A DNA stretch of 64,000 nucleotides from CAZEKB01 sp964512225 (GTDB lineage Bacteria; Myxococcota_A; UBA796; UBA9615): the NCBI GenBank assembly GCA_964512225.1, contig CAZEKB010000007.1:1-64000 (forward strand), written 5' to 3'. The notes beneath the pieces are model-generated. The model made no database searches, was not told where the DNA came from, and was given only the letters and a program-made list of their open reading frames with translations. This document shows positions 8,377 to 16,787 of the stretch, in pieces. Position 1 is the first letter of the stretch. Each line of letters opens with the position of its first letter. The translations under genes and the position numbers were made by a program.

Positions 8377-11280
8377 CTACTCGGCGTCGTAACGCGCCAT
8401 CCCCACCTCGGCGGCCCGGCGCACGATCGGGTCGGCGTCTTCGAGGGCGGCTTCGAGCACCTCCCGGGCGTCCCGGTGCTTCGTCGCGCCGAGGATCCGC
8501 AGCGCGGCCGTGCGCACCGGGAGGACCCGGCGGGAGCCGGGATCGGTGAGGGGGAACACGCCCCGCGCGACCGCGACCCCGTCCGTACGTCCCGCGATGG
8601 CGACGAGGGCCGCCTCGGCCGGACCGCGCACCGCGAACGAGTCCCCGAGCAGCGCCTTGGCGAGGAAGGACGCCGTGCCCGCTCCGCCGACCTGCTCGAG
8701 CAGCCGCGCCGCGGCCCCGCGCCCGGTGGGGTCGACGTCCGTCTGCAGCGCGAGGGCCGCCGCCTGGGCCCAACGCTCGGCGAGAGCTTCGTCGAGCTCC
8801 AGCTCGTCGATGGACGCGATCTTCGTCAGGAGATCGAGGGCCGCGACGCGCAGGATGTGGGAGTCGTGCTCGAGGTACGCCTCGGCCGCCCCCGACGCGA
8901 CCACCAGCGTGCGGGCGGGCTCCGCGACGGCCAGCGAACCGAGCCAGCGCAGGTGCCAGCGCACGTCGACGACGTCCGAGCCGCGCTCCCAGGACGACGC
9001 CGACGAGGCGATCTCCTGCGCGACGCGCTCGCGATCCGCCGGGCGACCGTCCTTCAGCCAGCGCTTCACGAGCGCGTCCACCGTGTACGACTGCAGCAGA
9101 CGCTGGTCGTCCACGAGCGGCAACACCCACTTCAACCCCCGGGGACCGGCCCGAAACAACCGATCGACGGCCGCCGTCGTCTGCTGCTTCGCCGACGTCC
9201 AAACCACCCCGGCGAGCAGGATGTCGACCGCCTCCTCGGCCGTCTTCGGGGCCGGGCCGTCCTTCACCCGCACGGGCCTCGCGTCGCCCGCCCAGGGCAC
9301 CTCGCCGTCGCCCCCTCCGTCCGGCAGCCGCGGGCCGAGGTCGGCGGCTGCCCCGAAGGTCTCCCGCCGCACCACCTCGCCGTTGACGGGCGGGGGGGTG
9401 CGTCCGAGGTAGGCGTCGGCCCCGGCCGCGTCCACGAACAGGCCGATCGACCCCCAGCCGCGGGCGGCCGGCGAGGCCCCCGTCCAGCGGCCGGTGCGGC
9501 ACGAGTACGTGTCGTCGCCGCGCCGGTCCAGGAAGAAGCTCACCGCGTTCGTGAGCGACGTCCCCTGGACCGTGGACCGACCGTGGTACGCGTCGTTGCC
9601 GTCCGCGTCGATGAGCCAGGACACGGCGAGGTCGTGCCCGCTGCCCTGGCCGAGGTGCGTCGTGAGGTAACGATCGTGGCCGCCGCCGTCGAACAGGCCG
9701 GCCGCGGAGAGGTGGATCCCCGAGCCCTGGCTGTACTCCACGGACGTGTAGAGGTCGTTCCCGCTGCGGTCGACGAGGGCGGCGAGGGAGTGCCAGTACG
9801 ACGAGCCCTGCACCCACAGGCCCCCGGTGTAGCGGTCGTGCCCGGCCTCGTCGAGGAGCCACGCCACGCCGCCCCCCGCGTAGGGTCGCAGCCCGATCGC
9901 GAAGCCCTGGCCGAACCCCATGAAGTAGCCCGGCAGCCGGTTCGGGTTGTCCTCGTGGACGGCGCTGAGCACGTAGTGGTCGTTGCCCCCGCCGTCGTGG
10001 AGGACGGCGATGCCCTGGAAGCGGGCCGCGGCCTGGCCCCAGGAGTCCGCCCGATAGAGGTCTCCGCCGTCGCCCCGGTCGCGGAGGATGCCCGCGCCCG
10101 CCAGCGCGAAGCCCTGCGTGGCGACGCTCCCGTCGTACCGGTCGTCCCCGTCGAGATCGACCCACGTCGCCACCCCGAACGCGGCGGCGCCGAGCGAGAG
10201 GCGGCCCGCGCGGTGCGTATCGTCGCCCCCGAGGTCCAGCCCCGCGGAGACGCCCAGGAGCGCCCCGCCCGCGGCCACGTCGCCACCGAACCAGGCGTCG
10301 TCGCCCCCGAGGTCGATCCAGCCGCGGACCTTTCGGGTGGGCACGTCGGTCAACTTCGAGCGCGAGGAGATCCGCCACCGATCGTCCCCGCCCGGGTCGA
10401 CGAGGAGGACCGGGTCGCCCGTGCCCGAGTTGGGCCCGAGGGAGCCGATCCAGACCTCGCCGAGGCGCGAGTGGAGGATCATCGGGGCGTCGGGCCAGCC
10501 GGTCTCCGGCGCCGCCGCGAGGTCCACGGCCGCCTCGCCGAGCGCGTCGGACCACGCTCGCCCCGCGTGCAGCAGCGCCGCCGCGTCGACGTCGTCCCAG
10601 GCGGACGTCAGGACCTCGAACCGGCGCCGCCCCTCCTCTTCGGAGTCGGGGTCCTCGTCTCCGCCGCGCAGGGCCGCGTCCAGCACCTCGAGCAGCTCGG
10701 CCTCGGCCTCGGGCGACACGCCGTCGAGAGCGGACCGCACCCGGCAGCGCCCCACGGCCGCTTCGTCCAGCAGCCGGCCCACGGCGGTGTCGATCTTCGC
10801 GTCGACCCGCGACTTCATGTCCCGCAGCTCGCGCTTCGACCACTTCTCGCCCCGGGAGGCGTCGAACTCGGCGATGCGGTCGATCAGGCCCAGGCCCGTG
10901 CGCAGCGAAGCGGCCTTCGCGCAGGGCTCCTCCGTGCCGACCGGGATCTCGGCGTCCACGACGTCGAAGAAGCCGCTCCACTTCGCCGAGCCCGGCCCCA
11001 GGTCCCGGGTGAGCGACCGGGTCGCTCCGGCCGCGAGCCGGGGGAGCGACATGGCCTCGGCGAGCGCGGTCTCGGCCGACGGCAGCCGCCAGCGATCCGG
11101 AGCCTCCTTCGATCCGTAGTTGACATAATCTCGGGGGAAGTCGAGGTCCGAGGCGTTGAGCTCGGCCCATCGCATCGCCTCGTCGAGCGCGCGCTCGTCG
11201 GACGGCTCCAGGAACGAGGCGTCGGCGGCGAACGCGGGCGCGGCGAAGAGGACCGGAATCAGCAGGGCGAGGCGGCGCAT
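8377..11280 (-). CDS. Secreted protein with twelve D-x-x-G-x-D-x-Y repeats and C-terminal HEAT repeats
   Basis: Encodes 967 aa with a signal peptide (MRRLALLIPVLFAAPAFA). A helical N-terminal region (20-270) is followed by twelve copies of a motif like VDLDGDDRY, IDADGNDAY or VDRSGNDLY between residues ~294 and 626, mostly 26-28 residues apart. They suggest a solenoid with acidic, possibly Ca2+-binding turns. Residues ~680-967 form HEAT-like helical repeats (DPTGRGAAARLLEQVGG, ILGATKHRDAREVLEAAL). It sits 43 bp before the selenoprotein gene and 17 bp after the GNAT gene, all co-oriented. An alternative ATG at 11292 adds four residues. I know no named family; a structural or surface role is a guess. 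Confidence 0.78.
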   Translation of the reverse strand: MRRLALLIPVLFAAPAFAADASFLEPSDERALDEAMRWAELNASDLDFPRDYVNYGSKEAPDRWRLPSAETALAEAMSLPRLAAGATRSLTRDLGPGSAKWSGFFDVVDAEIPVGTEEPCAKAASLRTGLGLIDRIAEFDASRGEKWSKRELRDMKSRVDAKIDTAVGRLLDEAAVGRCRVRSALDGVSPEAEAELLEVLDAALRGGDEDPDSEEEGRRRFEVLTSAWDDVDAAALLHAGRAWSDALGEAAVDLAAAPETGWPDAPMILHSRLGEVWIGSLGPNSGTGDPVLLVDPGGDDRWRISSRSKLTDVPTRKVRGWIDLGGDDAWFGGDVAAGGALLGVSAGLDLGGDDTHRAGRLSLGAAAFGVATWVDLDGDDRYDGSVATQGFALAGAGILRDRGDGGDLYRADSWGQAAARFQGIAVLHDGGGNDHYVLSAVHEDNPNRLPGYFMGFGQGFAIGLRPYAGGGVAWLLDEAGHDRYTGGLWVQGSSYWHSLAALVDRSGNDLYTSVEYSQGSGIHLSAAGLFDGGGHDRYLTTHLGQGSGHDLAVSWLIDADGNDAYHGRSTVQGTSLTNAVSFFLDRRGDDTYSCRTGRWTGASPAARGWGSIGLFVDAAGADAYLGRTPPPVNGEVVRRETFGAAADLGPRLPDGGGDGEVPWAGDARPVRVKDGPAPKTAEEAVDILLAGVVWTSAKQQTTAAVDRLFRAGPRGLKWVLPLVDDQRLLQSYTVDALVKRWLKDGRPADRERVAQEIASSASSWERGSDVVDVRWHLRWLGSLAVAEPARTLVVASGAAEAYLEHDSHILRVAALDLLTKIASIDELELDEALAERWAQAAALALQTDVDPTGRGAAARLLEQVGGAGTASFLAKALLGDSFAVRGPAEAALVAIAGRTDGVAVARGVFPLTDPGSRRVLPVRTAALRILGATKHRDAREVLEAALEDADPIVRRAAEVGMARYDAE

Positions 11281-11297
11281 GGTCGGGACCATACTCC

Positions 11298-11804
11298 TCA
11301 GCCCGGGGGCGGCTCGTCGCCTCCGAACAGCAGGGTCCAGTAGCCCACGTCGTGCCACGCCCCGAGCTTCCAGCCCTGGCGCGGGAACAACGCCACCCGC
11401 TCGAACCCGAAGCGCTCGTGCAGGGCCACGGAGGCGGGGTTGGGCAGGGCGATGCCCGCGACCACGTGACGCACGCCCGCGGCCTCGAGGTCGGGGAGGA
11501 ACCGCTCGTACAGGGCGCGACCCACGCCGCGCCCCCGCGCCGACGCGTCCACGTACACCCCCAGCTCGACGGTCCAGTCGTACCCCCCGCGCGTCTTCCA
11601 GAAGCCGGCCTTGCAGTACCCGAGCACGCCCCCGTCCTCGGCGACGAGCCAGAGGTGGCGGGGTCTGCGACCGTCGAACGCCTCGCGCGCCTCCCGGAGC
11701 GTCCACGGGCGCACCCCGAAGTGCGCGAAGCCGTTCGCGACGGCCTCGTTGTTGATCGCGACGATCGCGGGCAGATCCTCGACGGCGGCGGGGCGGACGT
11801 TCAT
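11298..11804 (-). CDS. GNAT family N-acetyltransferase (phosphinothricin acetyltransferase-like)
   Basis: Encodes 168 aa, full length for a single GNAT domain. It begins NVRPAAVEDLPAIVAINNEAV, typical of the PAT/bar-like group. The acetyl-CoA pyrophosphate loop ARGRGVGRALY is at 89-99 and the C-terminal strand-helix (NPASVALHERFGFERVALFPRQGWKLGAWHDV) is the family's signature end. Such enzymes acetylate small amines or amino-acid analogues; the substrate cannot be told here. The start lies 8 bp downstream of the kinase stop codon, so it is probably co-transcribed with it. Confidence 0.88.
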   Translation of the reverse strand: MNVRPAAVEDLPAIVAINNEAVANGFAHFGVRPWTLREAREAFDGRRPRHLWLVAEDGGVLGYCKAGFWKTRGGYDWTVELGVYVDASARGRGVGRALYERFLPDLEAAGVRHVVAGIALPNPASVALHERFGFERVALFPRQGWKLGAWHDVGYWTLLFGGDEPPPG

Positions 11805-11812
11805 CGGGTGGT

Positions 11813-14800
11813 CTAGACCGTTCGCTCGCGCAGCATCGCCACCAGCTCCCGGGCCTCCCGCGCGCGCTCGGGGTCCCCGGTGTCCTCCGCGATGCCGGCC
11901 GCCATCTCGGCCGTCCACAGCGTGTCCCGATCGAACGCCGCACCGCGAGCCGCGATTCCCCGCACCACCTCGGCCTCGCGATCCCAGGTGACCCAGTCCG
12001 CGTGCCCCGCGGCGACGGCCATCCGCGCCAACCCGGCGACGCAGGCCATCAGCCAGGAGTCCTGGATGTCGATCTTTGCGGGCAGCTTCGCCAGGAAGGC
12101 CTCGGCCTCGACCAGGCGACCCTGGGCGAGCATGAGCAGGGTCAGGTTGACGTACATGATGTCGGCGATGCGGGAGCCGCGCTCCTTGTAGATGGCGAGG
12201 GCCGCCCGGTAGTGCTCCTCGGCCAGACCCCAGCGCTCGAGGTAGCGGGCCGTCTCGGCCATCTCGTTGTGGCCCTCCGCGATCCCGATCCGGTTGCCGA
12301 GCACGGTGTTGCGGGCGATGACCTCCCGGGATACGCGCATGGACGCCTCGTAGTCCCCGTCCATGCGCTCGATCGTGGACAGCAGGCGGGTGGCCTCCAC
12401 GGCCCCGATCGCGTTGCCTCCCTGCCGGTGGAGCTCCTCCCCGCGCCCCGCCCGGCGCCGGGCCTCGGCGGGGTCGTTGGAGAAGAGGGCCACGTACGCG
12501 AGGCTCAGGTGCACGGCCGCCTCGGCGCCGGGGTCGGAGAGCTCCGCGTACATCGCGAGGGCCTCGTCGAGCATCCCGCGCGCGGTCCCGAGGTCGCCCG
12601 CCCAGAAGGGACCCCAGGCGGCGCACTGCAGCCCCAGCGCGAGCGCCTCGCCCCAGCCGTGCCGCCGCCCCCCTTCGACCGCCTTCTCGCCCCAGCGGCG
12701 GGCGTCGTCCATGCGGCCCAGGGCGTTGAACAGGGTCGAACGGACCGCCCAGCCGAGGCCCCAGCGCTCGTCCGTCTGCGGGACTCCGAGGTCCGTGAGG
12801 GCGTCCTCGCGCCGGTCGAGGAGGCGCATCCCGCGCGGCATCTCGCTGATGCGACGGAGCCGACGTGCCCCGATCAGGAGCGGCTGGAGGGCCGCCTCGG
12901 AGTCGCCCGCGGCGAGGAGGTGCAGGCCCAACCGCTCGGGGCCCTCGGGTCCGGCGTCGAGCGCCCCGACCATGGCGGCGCAGGCCCGATTCCAGCGCGG
13001 CCACGACCCCCGCTCGCGGGACCGACGCTCGACGGACTCCCGGAGCATGCCGTGGATCCACTCGAACCCTTCGTCGTGGGGCCGGACCAGCCCCTCGGTC
13101 GCGAGGGCGTCGGCGAGGTCCCGGGGCAGGTCGATCCCCGCGTGCCCGGCGGCCAGCGCCCACTCGTCGCGGGCGACGTTCTGACCGAGGGCGGCCGCGA
13201 GCTCGACCGCGTCGCGCCCGGCGAGGTCGAGGACCGGCTCGAGCCGATTGACCCACACCTCGTGGATGTCGTCGGGGATCTCCGCCGCCTCGTCCCCCTC
13301 GAGGATGAACCCCCGCGGGCCCGGGACCAGCACGCCCCGCCGGACCCAGTCCCCCACGAGCTGGGTGGCGAACAGCGGGTTGCCGTCCGTGCGCCTGCGG
13401 ACCTCGGCGGCGAGCGTCCCGGAGAGCCCCGAGCAGGCCCCCGACCAGCTCGGTGTGCGCGGCGCGCCCCAGGAGCGGCAGGTCGATCTCGGAGGTGCGG
13501 GCCCGGCGCAGGATCTCGCGGAGCTGCAGATCCTCGAGCGACTCGCTCGCCAGGGCCTCGGAGCGCGCGGTCGCGATGATGAGGATCGGCGACGGGCTCC
13601 CCTTCTGCCACTTGAGGACGTGGAACGCGAAGGCGAGGGCCCCGAGCCCCCACTGCACGTCGTCGAGGCACACCAGGACGGGGCCGCGGGCCGCGTCGCG
13701 CTCGAGGGCCCGCCGCAGGACGACGTGCCGCTCGACGGGGTTCGTGAACCGCACGCGCTCCGCCTGGGGCGCCATGAGCTGGACCAGGGCGTCGCGCTCG
13801 TAGGCGTCGGTGATCGCGTCGGAGGCGAGGAGGGACGAGACGCGCTCGGCGGCCTCGTCCGCGGGCAGGCCCACGCAGGCGAGCTTGCGCGCGAGCATGG
13901 GCCCGAGGCCGTCGATCGGACCGGCGACGGGGCTGTGGACGGCCTTCCACACCGACCCCACGCCGCACTCGTGGGCCCGCTCGGCGATCCACTCCGCGAG
14001 GCGGCTCTTGCCGCGCCCCGCCGCGCCCCGGATCAGCACGAAGGAGGCCCGGCCGTCGCGGGCCGTCTCCTGCAGCGCCCGCCAGATCCGGTCGCGCTCG
14101 TCGTGACGGCCGACCAGGGGGACGGGGCGGAGGCCGTACAGACCGAGCCCGGCCCCGACGAGGTTCATCGGGGGCGGAGGCGGGCGGGGTCGGCGCCAGG
14201 TATCGGGGACGACGAGCGTGGGGACCTCCAGCCCCAGGGCTGGGTGTCGACCCGTAGCCGTGTGGGTCCCCAGGGCGAACCGTCGCGTGACGGACGCCAC
14301 CGGCCGGGTCGCGCGGTCGCTGAAGGACGGATCGCTCGGCTCGTCGGCGGGCTGGAGCAGGTCCACGGCGTCCACGACCGATCCCTCGGGCAGAGGGACG
14401 GCGGGCCCGAACTCACGGAGCAGGGCGGCCGCCTCGGCGGCGTACCGCGGGCGGTCCTCCGGTCGCTTGGCGAGCAGCAGACGGAGCCAGTCCTCGAACT
14501 CCGGGGGCAGCTCCCGGCGCGGCTCGAAGTCCGGCGGGTCGTCGACCACGTGGGCCTCGAGCAGCTGCGCGTAGCTCCCCGCGAAGGGCGGGGCCCCGGT
14601 CGCCAGGGACCACGCGAGGCACCCGACGCCGTAGAGGTCGGTCCAGGGCCCGTGCGCTCGCCACCGGCCGAGGCACTGCTCGGGGGCCATGTAGGACGGG
14701 CTCCCGAACACGCCCTCCTCGTCGGCGGTCCCGGCGATGTGCGCGATGCCGAAGTCGGTGAGGCGGAGGCCCCGGTGCGGCCCGTCGCGGTGCGCCAGGA

Positions 14801-15248
14801 GCACGTTGCCGCGCTTGATGTCGCGGTGCAGGACGCCGCGGGCGTGCGCGTGGGCGAGGGCGTCGAGGAGGGCCATGAGGACGCTCCGCAGCGCGGGCCA
14901 GGGGTAGGTGCGGGCGCGGGTGAGCGTGCCGCCGGGCATGAGCTCCATGACGAGGTAGGGGCTGCCCGCGGCCAGCTCGCCCGCGGACTGGGCCTGGGCG
15001 GCCTCGTCGACCTCGCCGTTGTCGAGGACGGTGATGACGCCGGGGTGGCTCAGCGACGCGACGGCGCGGACCTCCGACCGGAAGGACGCGACGAAGTCCC
15101 GGTCGTGCGACTCGTGCCCCCGCAGGACCTTGACGGCGACGTTCAGGCCGGTGGGTCGATGCACGGCCCGTCGCACGACGCCCATGCCGCCCGAGCCGAG
15201 GACCTCGTGGACCTCGAAGGCACCCAGCGACGCGATCGACCAGGCCAT
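11813..15248 (-). CDS. Ser/Thr protein kinase - AAA ATPase - TPR regulator, with an apparent 1-nt frameshift
   Basis: About 1145 codons if one extra base is corrected. Residues 10-270 are a Hanks kinase: GSGGMGVV loop, AVKVL lysine, HRDIKRGN catalytic loop, DFG, and SYMAPEQ. After a Pro-rich linker comes an ATPase with Walker A GAAGRGKS and LVCLDDVQWG. The frame then breaks near 13427-13430: the first frame gives nonsense after LVGGLLG, while a different frame continues LSGTLAAEVRRRTDGNPLF and runs through TPR-like helices to 11813. One extra C in a CCCC run explains it. This could be a real mutation or an assembly error; both halves keep normal codon use. ATG 15248 is preceded by AGGA and lies 14 bp after the SDR gene. 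Confidence 0.8.
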
Positions 15249-15261
15249 GCGCGGTCCTGGG

Positions 15262-16179
15262 TCAGAGGCCGTCGACGAGCGCCAGGGTCTTGTCCCAGAG
15301 CGCGCGAGCCAGGTCCTTGTCGGTGCCGTGATCGCTGGACTTCGCCACGTTGCAGTCGGCCCAGTACTCGCCGCTCGCCCCGGCGGCGTCCGGGTGCGTC
15401 GCCACGTAGGTCTGCGTGGCCGCCCCCTGGGCGACGGACTTGAGCGCGATGAGCGGGCCCAGCGTTCCGAAGAGCGCCCGGACGACCCCCGGCATGTGCC
15501 GCCCGAGGTTCGTGGCGATGACGCCGGGGTGGACGGCGTAGGCGGACTGCCCGTCCGGCAGCCGCCTCGCGAGCTCGCGCACGAAGAGGAGGTTGCAGAG
15601 CTTGCTCTGGCCGTACGCGCCCCAGCCGGAGTACCCGCCCGCGGCGTCGAGGTCGTCCAACCGCACGCCCTCGGGGTAGGTACCGGTGTGGGCGGCGGAC
15701 GAGAGGACGACCACTCGCCCGGTGGGGGTGAGGCGATCGAGCAGGCCGGTGACGAGCAGGAAGTGACCGACGTGGTTCGTGAGGAACTGGAGCTCGAGCC
15801 CGTGGTGCACCGTCCGCTCCGGGAGCGCCATGATCCCCGCGTTGGCGATGATGCCGTCGAGCGCGAGGCCGGTCTCCACGACGGCGCGGACGGCCGCACG
15901 CACGGACTCCGGCTCGCTCAGCTCGCAGGCGACGGGGACGACGTCGCCGCCGGCAGCCTCGGCGGCGGCGGTCGCCTTCTCGATGGTCCTCGCGGCGGCG
16001 AGGACGCGCGCCCCGCGCAGGGTGAGCACCCGCAGGGTCTCGGCGCCGAGGCCGGAGTTGGCGCCGGTGAGGAGGTAGGTGCGGCCGGACAGATCCAGGC
16101 CGTCGGTCACCTGCTCGGCGGTGCTGTTGTATCCGAACCCGTTCGGCCCCGTGCCCTTGAACAGACCAATGAACGACAT
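15262..16179 (-). CDS. Short-chain dehydrogenase/reductase (retinol/protochlorophyllide reductase-like)
   Basis: Encodes 305 aa. The Rossmann motif TGANSGLG is at 38-45, with NAG (in IIANAGIM), a catalytic Ser in VVLSSAAH and YGQSK as the YxxxK pair. Length and the N-terminal extension resemble the WW-oxidoreductase/retinol-dehydrogenase branch of 'classical/extended' SDRs, which use NADP(H). The substrate is unknown. TACAAC lies 7 nt before the ATG, suggesting a leaderless start. The kinase gene follows after 14 bp, so this may be the first gene of the minus-strand set down to 6525. Confidence 0.87.
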   Translation of the reverse strand: MSFIGLFKGTGPNGFGYNSTAEQVTDGLDLSGRTYLLTGANSGLGAETLRVLTLRGARVLAAARTIEKATAAAEAAGGDVVPVACELSEPESVRAAVRAVVETGLALDGIIANAGIMALPERTVHHGLELQFLTNHVGHFLLVTGLLDRLTPTGRVVVLSSAAHTGTYPEGVRLDDLDAAGGYSGWGAYGQSKLCNLLFVRELARRLPDGQSAYAVHPGVIATNLGRHMPGVVRALFGTLGPLIALKSVAQGAATQTYVATHPDAAGASGEYWADCNVAKSSDHGTDKDLARALWDKTLALVDGL

Positions 16180-16381
16180 GGCCCCGGTTGTAGCAGCGCG
16201 AGCCGGCGCGTGGAGGCGATCACCGTAGGCGCCGGTTCCAAGGAGACGACGGAGGTGCGCAACCGACCTGGGACCCACTCTTGCAGCGTCCACTTGGAAG
16301 TGGCCCCCCTCGTTCTTGAAATAGGTTGACGCGTCCTCCCTCGGACGGCCGGCGATGTCCGGCAGACGAGAGGAGGAGTCG

Positions 16382-16618
16382 ATGTCCCTTGCGGCGGCGG
16401 ACCGAGTGCTCAACTCCGCGCCAGAGTCCGGTTGCCCGCCACCAGCCGAGTCCTTCGGCGCTGGCGATGCCGTCACCGGCCTGGGAGACATAGACGCCGA
16501 CGGATTCGCAGACTTCGCGGTGCGCATCCCGCGGCTTGAAGCCGGTGACGGAGAGGCCGCCGCATGGCGCAGGCGGACCTACATCTTTCTCGGAGGCTCT
16601 GAGTGGGGGGCGCGATAG
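16382..16618 (+). pseudogene. FG-GAP-like fragment in an otherwise gene-poor 608-bp gap
   Basis: A 78-codon frame with a strong GAGGAGGAG site before its ATG encodes SFGAGDAVTGLGDIDADGFADFAV and later TYIFLGGSEWG. This matches the pattern of a single FG-GAP/integrin-alpha repeat (F-G-x-x-V-x-x-GD-x-D-x-DG-x-x-D-x-x-V ... Y-x-x-x-G). Normal FG-GAP proteins have several repeats and a signal peptide; this has one repeat and neither, so it is probably a decayed remnant. The rest of 16180-16787 holds a REP remnant and the kinase promoter; nothing else is recognised. Confidence 0.4.
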
Positions 16619-16723
16619 GAGCCAGGCGTGTACGCGGACGGATCAATGTGATGTGTGGTGGCCCTGGCACCTGGCGGTGCAGCGTCCAGTTATCGGGGCG
16701 ATCACTGAGGTTGGTCCAGATAG

Positions 16724-16774
16724 CCCCGGAACGAGCTGTTTCGGCGAGTCGTGAGCGCCCACCCGCGCGATCCG
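16724..16774. repeat. Diverged single REP-like unit upstream of kinase gene
   Basis: GGAACGAGCTGTTTC (16728-16742) followed by GGCGAGTCGTGAGCGCCCA matches the 51-bp unit of 1-62 in core and spacer, with a few substitutions. A partial second unit (GCGTCCAG and GGCGATCAC) is visible at 16679-16706. The copy lies 15.6 kb from the RAYT array and immediately upstream of the -10-like element of the gene at 16788. Confidence 0.7.
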
Positions 16775-16780
16775 TATCAT
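16775..16780 (+). promoter_or_regulatory. -10-like element TATCAT for a leaderless start
   Basis: TATCAT matches the -10 consensus at five of six positions and is 7 nt before ATG 16788. No Shine-Dalgarno. It abuts the REP remnant. Confidence 0.5.
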
Positions 16781-16787
16781 CCGGGCG

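Noticed and set aside
8330..11170. 946-codon minus-strand frame beside the repeat protein
   Set aside because: Arg/Gly-rich with no domain or signal; it is the out-of-frame copy of the 8377-11280 gene.
13248..15443. 731-codon plus-strand frame over the frameshifted kinase
   Set aside because: Arg/Gly/Pro-rich shadow without domains; the kinase motifs are on the minus strand.
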